Origin: an uncultured Christensenella sp.
GTDB taxonomy: Bacteria; Bacillota; Clostridia; Christensenellales; Pumilibacteraceae
Length of the DNA stretch: 56,813 bases
Assembly (NCBI GenBank): GCA_910585055.1
Contig: CAJUBY010000010.1
Span: 1 to 56,813 of the forward strand
Direction of reading: 5' to 3'
The position numbers were made by a program, and so were the translations under genes. Positions 48,513 to 56,810 of the stretch are shown in pieces. The number at the start of each line of letters is the position of its first letter. Position 1 is the stretch's first letter. The notes below the pieces were generated by a model, which was not told where the DNA came from, did no database searches, and saw nothing but the letters and a program-made list of their open reading frames with translations.

Positions 48513-48965
48513 GTGGAAATAGACGAATTCATAAAGATACAAAAACCCGTGGCGGACAGCGCCGGAACCGGACTGATATACGAGATAACGGAAAGCATTT
48601 TCGGATCGTTTAAGTTTATCGATAATACCGCCGAGCAAAACGGCGTTATCTATACCGAGATCGACAGCGATAGCATAGGACTGTTCACCGATTACGGCAA
48701 AGCACAGTACTATAACTACGACATTCTTTCTCGGGAGTTAGGATACGTTTCTTTTGCGGACTGCCCGGAAACGAACGTTTACGCAGGTTTCGATAAATCT
48801 TCGGGGAAATATTATCTTTGGTTCGCAGACTTTGATAAATTCGATTATCTTATCCACGGAGCGCCGCCGCAAGATGCGCCCATGCAAGACAAACGTTCTA
48901 CATTTATATGGATGTGCGTCAGCGGCAAAAAATGCGAACACACCGTAAGAACGAACATATCGTAA
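48513..48965 (+). CDS. Protein of unknown function, probably missing its N-terminus
   Basis: 150 residues if GTG 48513 is the start; the frame is open from 48483. AAGG lies too close to the GTG to be a good ribosome site. Codon use is like that of real genes here, and residues such as YYLWFADFDKFDYLIHGAPP give a folded-domain impression, but it is not recognised. It begins exactly where the opposing regulator remnant loses its N-terminus, so both were probably cut by one deletion. It may be a remnant. Confidence 0.45.
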   Translation: MEIDEFIKIQKPVADSAGTGLIYEITESIFGSFKFIDNTAEQNGVIYTEIDSDSIGLFTDYGKAQYYNYDILSRELGYVSFADCPETNVYAGFDKSSGKYYLWFADFDKFDYLIHGAPPQDAPMQDKRSTFIWMCVSGKKCEHTVRTNIS

Positions 48966-49018
48966 GGAGTCTGATTACGACTGACGAATAGTTGCAGTAT
49001 ATTAAACAGCAGCATTCT

Positions 49019-49056
49019 AAAATGCGCCGATGTATTTATAACATCGGCGCATTTTA
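49019..49056. terminator. Bidirectional terminator
   Basis: AAAATGCGCCGATGT/ACATCGGCGCATTTT, a perfect 15-bp stem with a 7-base loop between the unknown gene and fba. Confidence 0.9.
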
Positions 49057-49087
49057 GCGTTTATATTCGATTTTAAATATTTTGCGA

Positions 49088-50017
49088 TTAAGCTTTGCCT
49101 GCGCAACCGAGAACGTGAACGAGCTTGTGACGTACGCATTCCGTTACGAGCGCTCTGCCGTCGCCGAGATACTGGCGCGGATCGAAGTGCGCGGGGTTTT
49201 CGGCAAAGTGTTTGCGAACGGCGGCGGTAAACGCGAGACGCAGATCGGAGTCGACGTTTATCTTGCAGACCGCCATGGACGACGCTTTGCGCAGCATTTC
49301 TTCGGGTATGCCTTTTGCGCCAGGCATGGTGCCGCCGAAGTCGTTTACCATTTTAACGTAATCGGGGAGAACGGAACTTGCGCCGTGCAGAACGATGGGG
49401 AATTTGGGCAGGAGCTGCGATACTTTTTCGAGAATATCGAAGCGCAGTTTTGCTTCGCCTTTGAATTTGAATGCTCCGTGGCTGGTGCCTATAGCTATAG
49501 CCAACGAGTCGACGCCCGTTTTTGCGACGAATTCCGCGGCTTCTTCGGGATCGGTGTAAAGCGCGTCGGACTCGGATACTTTTACGTTGTCTTCCACGCC
49601 TGCGAGCCTGCCAAGCTCCGCTTCCACGACCGCGCCGTGGTCGTGCGCGTATTTGACGACTTGCGAAGTTATTTTAATATTTTCGGCGAGCGGATGCGAC
49701 GATGCGTCGATCATGACGGAAGTGAAACCGTCTTTTATCGAGTCCACGCAAAGGTCGTATGAATCTCCGTGATCGAGATGCAGGCAGATAGGCAGACCCG
49801 AATCTTCGACGGCGGCTTGCACCATTTTCGTAAGATATTTGGGGTTTGCGTACTTGCGTGCGCTCGACGATACTTGAAGAATAAGGGGGGCGTTTTCGAG
49901 CTTGCCGGCTTCGACGATGCCCTGGATCGTTTCCATGTTGTTGACGTTGAACGCGCCGATCGCGTATCCGCCTTCGTATGCTTTGGCGAACATGTCCTTA
50001 GTGGTTACTAACGGCAT
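49088..50017 (-). CDS. fba: Class II fructose-bisphosphate aldolase
   Basis: 309 residues. It cleaves fructose-1,6-bisphosphate in glycolysis with a zinc ion. Zinc ligands: His in HLDHGDS (about 80-86), TSHGAFKF and LHGASSV. AIGTSHG marks the class II A/B fold. GGAGGT lies 11 bases before the ATG. It has its own promoter and terminator and stands apart from pfkA and gap, though all three lie within 7 kb. Confidence 0.96.
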   Translation of the reverse strand: MPLVTTKDMFAKAYEGGYAIGAFNVNNMETIQGIVEAGKLENAPLILQVSSSARKYANPKYLTKMVQAAVEDSGLPICLHLDHGDSYDLCVDSIKDGFTSVMIDASSHPLAENIKITSQVVKYAHDHGAVVEAELGRLAGVEDNVKVSESDALYTDPEEAAEFVAKTGVDSLAIAIGTSHGAFKFKGEAKLRFDILEKVSQLLPKFPIVLHGASSVLPDYVKMVNDFGGTMPGAKGIPEEMLRKASSMAVCKINVDSDLRLAFTAAVRKHFAENPAHFDPRQYLGDGRALVTECVRHKLVHVLGCAGKA

Positions 50018-50050
50018 AATATGTTGTTACCTCCAACATTCGTTTTTTAC

Positions 50051-50059
50051 AGTATACCA
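50051..50059 (-). promoter_or_regulatory. Extended -10 promoter of fba
   Basis: TGGTATACT on the minus strand; the -35 is weak. It faces away from the aminopeptidase promoter. Confidence 0.65.
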
Positions 50060-50087
50060 TATTTATCTTGATTTGACTACTGTTTTA

Positions 50088-50116
50088 TTGACTTTTTTTC
50101 CAAAAAGAATTACAAT
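50088..50116 (+). promoter_or_regulatory. Promoter of the M29 aminopeptidase gene
   Basis: TTGACT (50088-50093), 17 bases, TACAAT (50111-50116). The predicted leader to ATG 50203 is about 80 bases. Confidence 0.7.
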
Positions 50117-50202
50117 AGTAACAGTGCGGTATGTACCGCGAAATGATCGTCGTACGGTGCTCGGCGGCAAACGATAATATAGTAACGGAGACCTGTCTGT
50201 TT

Positions 50203-51318
50203 ATGAAAGACGAAAGAATGACAAAGCTTGCGCGCAACCTGGTAAATTACTCGATTGCGGCAAAAAAGGGCGACAAGGTGCTTGTGGAAGCGTTTGACGT
50301 GCCGTATCCGCTTGTGACCGAAATAATCGATGCTGTGTATGCCGTGGGTGCGCAAGTGTTTGTTACCAATATCGATACGCGTGTTCGCGCACGGCTTTTA
50401 AAAGGCGCGACGGACGAACAGTTAAAACTGTGGAGCGAACTCGACGCAAAGGTCATGTCGGAAATGGATTGCTATATAGGTCTTCGCGGCGGCGACAATT
50501 CTTACGAAAATTCGGGAGTTCCGTCCGACCGTATGGATAAATACATGAGTATTTATTCCCATCCCGTTCACCATGAGATACGCGTCAAAAAAACGCGGTG
50601 GGTCGTACTGCGTTATCCTTCGCCGTCGATGGCGCAGCTTGCGTGTATGTCCACCGACAATTTCGAAGATCATTACTTTAACGTATGCAACCTCGACTAT
50701 TCCAAAATGGATAAGGCGATGGACAATCTACAGGCGCTTATGAACAAGACCGATAAAGTAAGGCTTGTAGCTAACGACACAGATCTTACGTTTTCCATAA
50801 AGGATATTCCCGCCGTAAAATGCGCAGGAAATATGAACATACCCGACGGAGAGGTTTATACCGCGCCGGTCAAAAATTCGGTCAACGGCGTTATCACGTA
50901 CAATACGCCAACAGTTTACAACGGGACCAAATTCGATTGGGTAAGGCTAACGTTCAAGGACGGTAAGATCATAAAGTCGGAAAGCTCGAACAGCGTTAAA
51001 TCTTCTGCTATATTCGATACCGACGACGGCGCGAAATACGTAGGCGAATTCGCCATAGGCGTAAACCCGTATATAACCGACGCGATATGCGATATACTGT
51101 TCGACGAAAAGATATCCGGCTCTATACATTTTACGCCGGGATGCTGTTACGACGACGCTTACAACGGCAATATTTCCGCCGTGCATTGGGATCTTGTATT
51201 GCGTCAGACCCCCGAAGTGGGCGGCGGTCAAATATATTTCGACGGGGTGCTTATCCGCGATAACGGCAGATTCGTTCTGCCCGAACTCGAGTGTCTCAAT
51301 CCGGAAAATCTGAAGTAG
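50203..51318 (+). CDS. M29-family aminopeptidase
   Basis: 371 residues. A metallo-aminopeptidase (AmpS/PepS/T class) with two metal ions. Ligand regions are seen near the C-terminus: EFAIGVNP, HFTPGCCYDD and HWDLVL, the last carrying His and Asp. MKDERMTKLARNLVNYS is the usual family start, so ATG 50203 is preferred to ATG 50131; GGAG is 12 bases upstream. It probably trims peptides in the cytoplasm. A YcxB-like protein gene follows directly. Confidence 0.9.
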   Translation: MKDERMTKLARNLVNYSIAAKKGDKVLVEAFDVPYPLVTEIIDAVYAVGAQVFVTNIDTRVRARLLKGATDEQLKLWSELDAKVMSEMDCYIGLRGGDNSYENSGVPSDRMDKYMSIYSHPVHHEIRVKKTRWVVLRYPSPSMAQLACMSTDNFEDHYFNVCNLDYSKMDKAMDNLQALMNKTDKVRLVANDTDLTFSIKDIPAVKCAGNMNIPDGEVYTAPVKNSVNGVITYNTPTVYNGTKFDWVRLTFKDGKIIKSESSNSVKSSAIFDTDDGAKYVGEFAIGVNPYITDAICDILFDEKISGSIHFTPGCCYDDAYNGNISAVHWDLVLRQTPEVGGGQIYFDGVLIRDNGRFVLPELECLNPENLK

Positions 51319-51324
51319 GTGGAT

Positions 51325-51924
51325 ATGTTTAAACTCAAATATAAGATAACCGATGCGGATATGCGCGCGGTCAACAAAAGATCGGTCATGTTTTATTTTT
51401 GGCTGTATCTCGCGGTCGCTGTATGCGGAATTGCCGTCGGCATAACGGCAGTAGTATTGAATCCGCAAAAGCTGATGTTTGTTTTGGGAATTATACTGCT
51501 GGTTTTCGGCGGTCTGCTTACGGCGTGCGCGCTGTTGTTGCTTGTTGCGCCCAAAGATCTTATATCCAGCGCATTCCCGACGGGCGATGAGGAGCTTGAC
51601 GTAACTGTGGATAAACACGGCATAACCGCCGGCGAAATAAATATACCTTTTGCCGATATAAGATCCGTTAAGGATCGAAAGCGCTATTTGCTCGTAAGTC
51701 TCGGAAAATACGATGCGGTCGTTTTAAAAGACTGTATTACGTCCGGGCAGACTTTTGCCGAACTTTCTTCATACGTGCGCGAGCGTGCCGGCAGGATATT
51801 GCTTTCTCCCGAAAGCTCGGGCGACGAAAGCGGCAATGTTACGGCAGCCGCAGTTCAGCCCGCAGACGGTACGGCTTCGGTGACGGTCGAAAATGCGATC
51901 GAGGACCGTGCGGCGAAAGAGTAA
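51325..51924 (+). CDS. YcxB-like membrane protein
   Basis: 199 residues. Two transmembrane helices (about 20-45 and 48-72) are followed by a PH-like domain (about 90-145; DVTVDKHGITAGEINIPFADIRSVKD), the plan of YcxB-family proteins. The last 40 residues are a Ser/Ala/Glu-rich tail. The function is unknown. ATG 51325 is preferred to GTG 51319 because AGGTGG lies just upstream, overlapping the aminopeptidase stop. Confidence 0.75.
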   Translation: MFKLKYKITDADMRAVNKRSVMFYFWLYLAVAVCGIAVGITAVVLNPQKLMFVLGIILLVFGGLLTACALLLLVAPKDLISSAFPTGDEELDVTVDKHGITAGEINIPFADIRSVKDRKRYLLVSLGKYDAVVLKDCITSGQTFAELSSYVRERAGRILLSPESSGDESGNVTAAAVQPADGTASVTVENAIEDRAAKE

Positions 51925-51938
51925 AAGGCATTAAATAC

Positions 51939-51967
51939 TTGACGCGTTCCGCGAAAGGTGATATAAT
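51939..51967 (+). promoter_or_regulatory. Promoter of gap
   Basis: TTGACG (51939-51944), 17 bases, TATAAT (51962-51967), with CGGAGG 16-11 bases before the ATG. Confidence 0.85.
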
Positions 51968-52004
51968 TAAAAAGATAAAACAAAATTCGGAGGTTTTTGT
52001 ATTC

Positions 52005-53078
52005 ATGGCAAACGTAAAAGTTGCAATCAACGGTTTCGGACGTATAGGACGCCTTGCGTTCCGTCAGATGTTCGGCGCAAAAGGTTATGATATAGTAGCT
52101 ATCAACGACCTTACCAGCCCCGCAATGCTCGCAAACCTGCTTAAATACGACACCGCTCAAGGCGGATACTGCGGCAGGATCGGCGAAGGCGCGCATACCG
52201 TTTCGTCCAAGGAACCCGTATTCGAAGAGGACGGCAAAACCGTTAAAGTTCCCGGTTCCATAACCGTCGACGGCAAAGAGATAACTATTTACGCTATGCC
52301 CAAAGCGCAGGATCTGCCTTGGGGCAAGCTCGGAGTGGATGTAGTGCTCGAATGTACCGGATTCTATTGCTCCAAAGATAAATCGATGGCGCACGTAAAC
52401 GCCGGCGCCAAAAAGGTCGTTATTTCCGCGCCTGCCGGTAACGATCTTAAGACGGTCGTATTCAGCGTCAACGAAAAAACGCTCAACAAGGACGACAAAG
52501 TAATTTCCGCTGCGTCCTGCACGACAAACTGCTTGGCGCCCATGGCGAAAGTGCTCAACGATTACGCACAGATACAGTCCGGTATTATGAGCACTATCCA
52601 CGCTTATACCGGCGATCAGATGATCCTCGACGGGCCGCACCGCAAAGGCGACATGCGCCGTGCGCGCGCAGGCGCAGCCAACATCGTACCCAACTCGACG
52701 GGCGCGGCTAAGGCTATCGGTTTGGTAATTCCCGAACTCAACGGTAAGCTTATCGGTTCGGCGCAGCGCGTTCCCGTTACGACCGGTTCCACGACCATCC
52801 TTACGGCTGTCGTAAAAGGCAAGGATGTTACAAAGGAAGGCATAAATGCCGCGATGAAAAAAGCGTCGTCCGAATCGTTCGGTTACAACGAAGATCCCAT
52901 CGTTTCGTCCGACGTTATCGGAATGAGATACGGTTCGCTGTTCGATGCAACGCAGACGATGGTATCCAAGATAGGCGACGATCTTTATCAAGTGCAAGTC
53001 GTTTCCTGGTACGACAACGAAAATTCGTATACCAGCCAAATGGTCCGTACTATCAAATATTTCGCCGAACTGCAATAG
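52005..53078 (+). CDS. gap: Glyceraldehyde-3-phosphate dehydrogenase
   Basis: 357 residues, about 20 more than usual through small insertions. It oxidises glyceraldehyde-3-phosphate with NAD+. NAD-binding NGFGRIGRLAFRQ (residues 8-20), catalytic Cys in AASCTTNCLAP (about 171) and C-terminal WYDNENSYTSQMV are all present. The start at 52005 is canonical; the reading from 51939 overlaps the promoter. Pgk and tpi, often linked to gap in Bacillota, are not here. Confidence 0.97.
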   Translation: MANVKVAINGFGRIGRLAFRQMFGAKGYDIVAINDLTSPAMLANLLKYDTAQGGYCGRIGEGAHTVSSKEPVFEEDGKTVKVPGSITVDGKEITIYAMPKAQDLPWGKLGVDVVLECTGFYCSKDKSMAHVNAGAKKVVISAPAGNDLKTVVFSVNEKTLNKDDKVISAASCTTNCLAPMAKVLNDYAQIQSGIMSTIHAYTGDQMILDGPHRKGDMRRARAGAANIVPNSTGAAKAIGLVIPELNGKLIGSAQRVPVTTGSTTILTAVVKGKDVTKEGINAAMKKASSESFGYNEDPIVSSDVIGMRYGSLFDATQTMVSKIGDDLYQVQVVSWYDNENSYTSQMVRTIKYFAELQ

Positions 53079-53092
53079 ATTATATGCAATAC

Positions 53093-53126
53093 AAAACGGT
53101 TCTTTCGAAAGGGAGAACCGTTTTTT
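53093..53126 (+). terminator. gap terminator
   Basis: AAAACGGTTCT/AGAACCGTTTT stem with a T run. Confidence 0.9.
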
Positions 53127-53159
53127 CGTGCGGATTTGCGGAACGAACGGATCAAACTA

Positions 53160-53438
53160 TCAAAACGCGGTCTGCCATACTGTGATCGCGGCAGCCGACA
53201 TTACCGCCGCCAGCGTATAGACGATAAACGCGATAAAACAGATCTTGTCGCGCTTGAACAAAAAGGCGACAGGCGCGGCAGTTGCGGCGCAAACAAGCGA
53301 AAATATCGTCATCGGTACTACTATAAGTGTTGCGTCGGGTGCTTTGATTGCAGCGCACATGCATATAAGACTTACCGCCGACATTACCGTTATAAGCGCC
53401 GATGTTATCAACATGCATATCGGAATGAATTTTTTCAT
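53160..53438 (-). CDS. Small membrane protein, unknown function
   Basis: 92 residues with three hydrophobic helices (about 4-30, 38-60 and 68-90) and only a few charged residues (MKK at the start and FKRDK between helices 2 and 3). Not recognised. The first codons follow a TACAAT -10 by seven bases and lack a ribosome site, so the mRNA is probably leaderless. It is convergent with gap. Confidence 0.7.
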   Translation of the reverse strand: MKKFIPICMLITSALITVMSAVSLICMCAAIKAPDATLIVVPMTIFSLVCAATAAPVAFLFKRDKICFIAFIVYTLAAVMSAAAITVWQTAF

Positions 53439-53445
53439 TGTGTTT

Positions 53446-53451
53446 ATTGTA
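53446..53451 (-). promoter_or_regulatory. -10 box of the small membrane protein gene, leaderless
   Basis: TACAAT (53446-53451) with a poor -35 (TGTACA at the expected distance). Seven bases to the ATG. Confidence 0.5.
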
Positions 53452-53514
53452 ACATAAATATGGGCGGCTGTACAGTATATTCGAAGCAGAACGGATAAAA
53501 ATCCGTGAATATAC

Positions 53515-53543
53515 TTGATTTATAAAACGCCGTATGGTAAAAT
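53515..53543 (+). promoter_or_regulatory. Promoter of the CotH-family gene, leaderless
   Basis: TTGATT (53515-53520), 17 bases, TAAAAT (53538-53543) with a TG extension. Six bases to the ATG. Confidence 0.75.
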
Positions 53544-53549
53544 GTCATC

Positions 53550-55265
53550 ATGAAAAAAGCAGTTTGTATATTGGGGATAACCGCGGCTTGTTTTACTCTT
53601 TTCGCGTGCGGTAAAGGCGACGTAACAACGCCCGACGGCGGAAGTAACGACATCAAGATTACATTCGATGCCGGAGACGGAGTATTTTCGAACGGCAAGA
53701 CCAGCGTTACGGTCACGGCAGACGGCAACGGAACTGTCGATTTCGACGAACAGTCTGTCAAAGACGGTCACGCTTTTATCGGGTGGTATAACGGCAGCGT
53801 TCGGTTCGACGGATCGGGCACATATACGAAAGACGGAACGTTTACCGCGAAATATGTCTCGGGCAATACCGATGAAGTATATACGGCGTTATTCGGTGAA
53901 AATTCGACGGTCTCTATCGATATAAATATGTCCGACGGGGAATGGAAAAAGCTTAATAGGGATTACGTCGTTTTCAACGAAAAAGGCAGCAAATCGCCGA
54001 TTTACCGTTTGGCGGACAGCGTTACGGTAGGGATCGACGGCGGCGACGGAATGCTGTATTATTATTACGAAGAAGTGGGTGTACGAATGAAGGGCAATAC
54101 GTCGCGGCACGAATTTTACAACGATGACGGCTTTTACGATAATATCCATATGAAGCTGTCGTTTAAGCAGACGTTCGACGATCCCGAAGACGGATATACG
54201 AGCGACGAATTGAAGGTTTGGGCGGATGACAGATCGCGGCAGGCGCGCAAGGATCGCCGGCTTGCCGGAATGGATAAGGTGGATATCAAATTTAATTCGA
54301 CTGCAGACGAATCGTATGTACGTGAATTGTACGCAATGAAGATGTTCCGCGATAACGGGGTGGCTGCGCCGAATGTTACGCTGTGTTCCGTTACCGCGCT
54401 CGAAAAGAACGAGAACAAACGGAATCTGGGCGTGTACAGATTGCATGAGCCTATAGACGAAGCGTTTATCGCGCGAAATTTCGGAGAAGAAGATCCAGGC
54501 GATCTTTGGAAATGCACTTATACCAAGACGGGACCTGCCGATTTGACGAATTACGATCTCGATTCGAGGATGGGTGTCGAAGACGAAATGAAAGGCGAGT
54601 TTTACACTTACGACAAAAAGACAAACAAAAAGAAAGACAAAATAACGGGCTTACGCGACTTTACGTCAATGCGCAATTTTATAGCGGCGGTCGGCAGCGG
54701 CGACGCCGATTATCCGTCGATATTGGATACCGACGGATTCGCAAAGTTCGAAGCCGTAAACTACCTGTTGGGCAATCCCGATTGTATCCGCAACAATTAT
54801 AACAATTATTATATTTACTTCCGCAAGTCGGACGGAAAAGCCGTTATAATACCTTACGATTACGACCGCTGTCTGGGGATAACAAAAGATTGGGACCCCA
54901 CAGGGAATGCCTGTATGACTTTGCAGCCGTACACAAGGCAGATAGCGGCAAACGGCGGCAGTCAAAACGATCCGATTTACAGAGCGCTTATCTGCAAGGG
55001 CGCGCCGACAAATTCCGGTTCCGTGTTAATGAAATTCCGGGATGATCTTATTTCGCTTGCCGCAGAAACGGATAGGTTTACCGAGGCGTCTTTCAATGCT
55101 TATAAAGACAACTACAAGCAACGTTATTCTTCATTCACGGCGGATGCGCTTTCAACAAATAATACGGCGTTCGATTCGCATGATACGGGTAATGTTTCCG
55201 TCGGCAGGTATATGTCTGCAAAACGGGAAACTCTTGCGGAAAATATCGATAATTACTATGCTTGA
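53550..55265 (+). CDS. CotH-kinase family lipoprotein with an InlB-type repeat
   Basis: 571 residues. A lipoprotein signal ends at the lipobox LFACG (Cys20). Residues about 32-105 form a Listeria-Bacteroides (InlB B) repeat: ITFDAGDGVF ... FIGWYNG ... FTAKY. The rest is a CotH kinase-like domain: GVRMKGNTSR, LGVYRLHEPID, NYLLGNPDCIRNN and IPYDYDRCLG (Asp in place of the usual PWDxD). CotH of Bacillus phosphorylates spore coat proteins; here the protein is on the outer face of the membrane, where ATP is absent, so the substrate is open. Similar lipoproteins are common in gut Clostridia. Confidence 0.88.
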   Translation: MKKAVCILGITAACFTLFACGKGDVTTPDGGSNDIKITFDAGDGVFSNGKTSVTVTADGNGTVDFDEQSVKDGHAFIGWYNGSVRFDGSGTYTKDGTFTAKYVSGNTDEVYTALFGENSTVSIDINMSDGEWKKLNRDYVVFNEKGSKSPIYRLADSVTVGIDGGDGMLYYYYEEVGVRMKGNTSRHEFYNDDGFYDNIHMKLSFKQTFDDPEDGYTSDELKVWADDRSRQARKDRRLAGMDKVDIKFNSTADESYVRELYAMKMFRDNGVAAPNVTLCSVTALEKNENKRNLGVYRLHEPIDEAFIARNFGEEDPGDLWKCTYTKTGPADLTNYDLDSRMGVEDEMKGEFYTYDKKTNKKKDKITGLRDFTSMRNFIAAVGSGDADYPSILDTDGFAKFEAVNYLLGNPDCIRNNYNNYYIYFRKSDGKAVIIPYDYDRCLGITKDWDPTGNACMTLQPYTRQIAANGGSQNDPIYRALICKGAPTNSGSVLMKFRDDLISLAAETDRFTEASFNAYKDNYKQRYSSFTADALSTNNTAFDSHDTGNVSVGRYMSAKRETLAENIDNYYA

Positions 55266-55295
55266 CGCATTATGCCGAAATGAATAAATTTTTGT

Positions 55296-55331
55296 GCGGA
55301 CTTGTATCGGATATGCTGTCCGCCGTTTTAC
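55296..55331 (+). terminator. Terminator of the CotH-family gene
   Basis: GCGGAC/GTCCGC stem with a 16-base loop, then CGTTTTA. Moderate. Confidence 0.55.
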
Positions 55332-55347
55332 TTAAGTTTAAAAAAGT

Positions 55348-55377
55348 TGACAAACCCGAATCGCAGAGTGTATAATA
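55348..55377 (+). promoter_or_regulatory. Promoter of the zinc-ribbon protein gene
   Basis: TTGACA (55348-55353), 18 bases, TATAAT (55372-55377). The leader to ATG 55461 is about 77 bases. Confidence 0.8.
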
Positions 55378-55460
55378 TACCGAAAGAGAGTCGAAACCAT
55401 CGGCGGACGGTTTTGTATATCGTTCGCATAAATACAATGTTCGGCACGAAGAGGCGTAAC

Positions 55461-55967
55461 ATGATTTGTCCGCAATGCGGCTACGACATGGGAAATAAGA
55501 ATAAATGTATCAGATGCGGTTACGAAAATAAAGATCTCGCAGTGGTGGATACCGCGGAAGACGGAAATAAAAACAAAAAAGAAGACATCGAAACAAAAGT
55601 GATAGATCCGTGCAACGTGTATCTTACACACCCTTACGGCTACGAAGACGATTACGGTACCGGGTTCGGTCCGTTCGGGGATCCGTTCGCGTCGCTTTTC
55701 GACGAAATGTTCGGCGATCCTATAAGCGATCTTTTGGGCGGACTTTTCGGTATAAACCTGGGCGGATCGACGCGCAGAACGGTGATACGCGAAGAAGAAC
55801 CGCCCAAACGCAAGAAAAAGCAAGGACCGATAGTGGAAGTGAACGACGTCGAGATAATCGAGAACGAACCGAAAAAACACGAAAAGCAACAGCACAGCCA
55901 AAACAGCAATTCCGATCGCGCAAGCGCGACTCATAAAAATAAATTTCGGCGCAGACCCGATAGATAA
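55461..55967 (+). CDS. Zinc-ribbon protein with low-complexity tail, unknown function
   Basis: 168 residues. An N-terminal zinc ribbon (CPQCGYDMGNKNKCIRC; Cys 3, 6, 16, 19) is followed by an acidic linker, a Gly/Phe-rich stretch (about 70-100; FGDPFASLFDEMFGD, LLGGLFGINLGG), then a basic, disordered tail. The Gly/Phe part recalls J-domain protein linkers, but no J domain is present. The start at 55461 is set by AGAGGC seven bases upstream. Not recognised further. It shares the zinc-ribbon theme with the kinase at 4546-5559. Confidence 0.7.
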   Translation: MICPQCGYDMGNKNKCIRCGYENKDLAVVDTAEDGNKNKKEDIETKVIDPCNVYLTHPYGYEDDYGTGFGPFGDPFASLFDEMFGDPISDLLGGLFGINLGGSTRRTVIREEEPPKRKKKQGPIVEVNDVEIIENEPKKHEKQQHSQNSNSDRASATHKNKFRRRPDR

Positions 55968-56161
55968 TTTACACTGACATAACTTAAAACCTCGTCGTAA
56001 TAACGGTAATTCCCATAGGGAATATAATAAAACGCAAATAAAAAGATTTAGATATAGCATTAAGCTGTGCCTTTTCTGTACTTTTTTTCGTGGACGAACT
56101 AGGCTACTCGTAGCCTAGTGAGATATTGATATGTTTTATATTTCCCGCAAAATTCAATCAG
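55968..56161. other. Non-coding spacer with two palindromes
   Basis: No gene is seen. ATTCCC-ATA-GGGAAT lies near 56010, and a perfect 10-bp inverted repeat ACTAGGCTAC/GTAGCCTAGT with a two-base gap at 56098-56119. Neither is followed by a T run; a T run (TTTTTTT) lies just before the second. The second may be an operator or a junction mark of the AT-rich segment that follows. Confidence 0.5.
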
Positions 56162-56190
56162 TTGCGCTCTTTCATTTTTCGTGATATAAT
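56162..56190 (+). promoter_or_regulatory. Promoter of the GNAT gene
   Basis: TTGCGC (56162-56167), 17 bases, TATAAT (56185-56190). The leader is about 68 bases with GGAG before the ATG. Confidence 0.7.
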
Positions 56191-56264
56191 GATTGTACGA
56201 TAAACAGTAATTTAGCGGAGAATTGTTATCAATAGCAAAATCGTAATTAAAACGGAGAAAAATT

Positions 56265-56810
56265 ATGGAATTGAGGAGAATAGCGGTAATTAAAAAGTCC
56301 TCAAATTATAAAGAAGTAAAAGATTTGATGAAGCGAGCGTTTCCTAAAAACGAACGTATGCCTATGTGGTTGCTCAATTATTGGGCAAAAAAAGACGGTT
56401 ATGATTTTTGGTCTTACTATGACGGAGAAGATTTTTGCGGCATTTGTTTTGCAGTTATAAACAAAAAAACGGTGTTTATTTGGTATCTTGCCGTAAATGA
56501 CAAAATGCGTTCTTGTGGGTATGGCTCGGCGATATTAAACGACGTTAAAGAAAAATATGCGGGCTGTGAAATCACGTTAAACGTAGAGCCGTTATATACA
56601 ACTGCGGATAATTACGAGCAGCGCGTAAAGAGAATTGCTTTTTACGCGCGCAATGGTTTTTTGAATACCGAGAAGATAATTAAGTTTAAGAAAGACGACT
56701 TTTTGGTGCTGTCAACCAAGAAAGATTTTGACGAGGTTACTTATAAAGAAATTTTGCGTAAACTATCTTTCGGACTTTTTAAGCCGAATTTTACACAAGA
56801 AAACAAGTAA
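56265..56810 (+). CDS. GNAT-family N-acetyltransferase
   Basis: 181 residues. The acetyl-CoA site is seen as VFIWYLAVNDKMRSCGYGSAIL (about 69-90), with the R/Q-x-x-G-x-G/A loop RSCGYGS. A C-terminal extension of 40 residues follows. These enzymes acetylate small molecules or proteins; the substrate is unknown. Codon use is clearly richer in A and T than in the rest of the window (many AAA, AAT, TTT and GAA), so the gene may have been acquired recently. The ribosome site is CGGAG. The gene ends three bases before the window edge. Confidence 0.88.
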   Translation: MELRRIAVIKKSSNYKEVKDLMKRAFPKNERMPMWLLNYWAKKDGYDFWSYYDGEDFCGICFAVINKKTVFIWYLAVNDKMRSCGYGSAILNDVKEKYAGCEITLNVEPLYTTADNYEQRVKRIAFYARNGFLNTEKIIKFKKDDFLVLSTKKDFDEVTYKEILRKLSFGLFKPNFTQENK

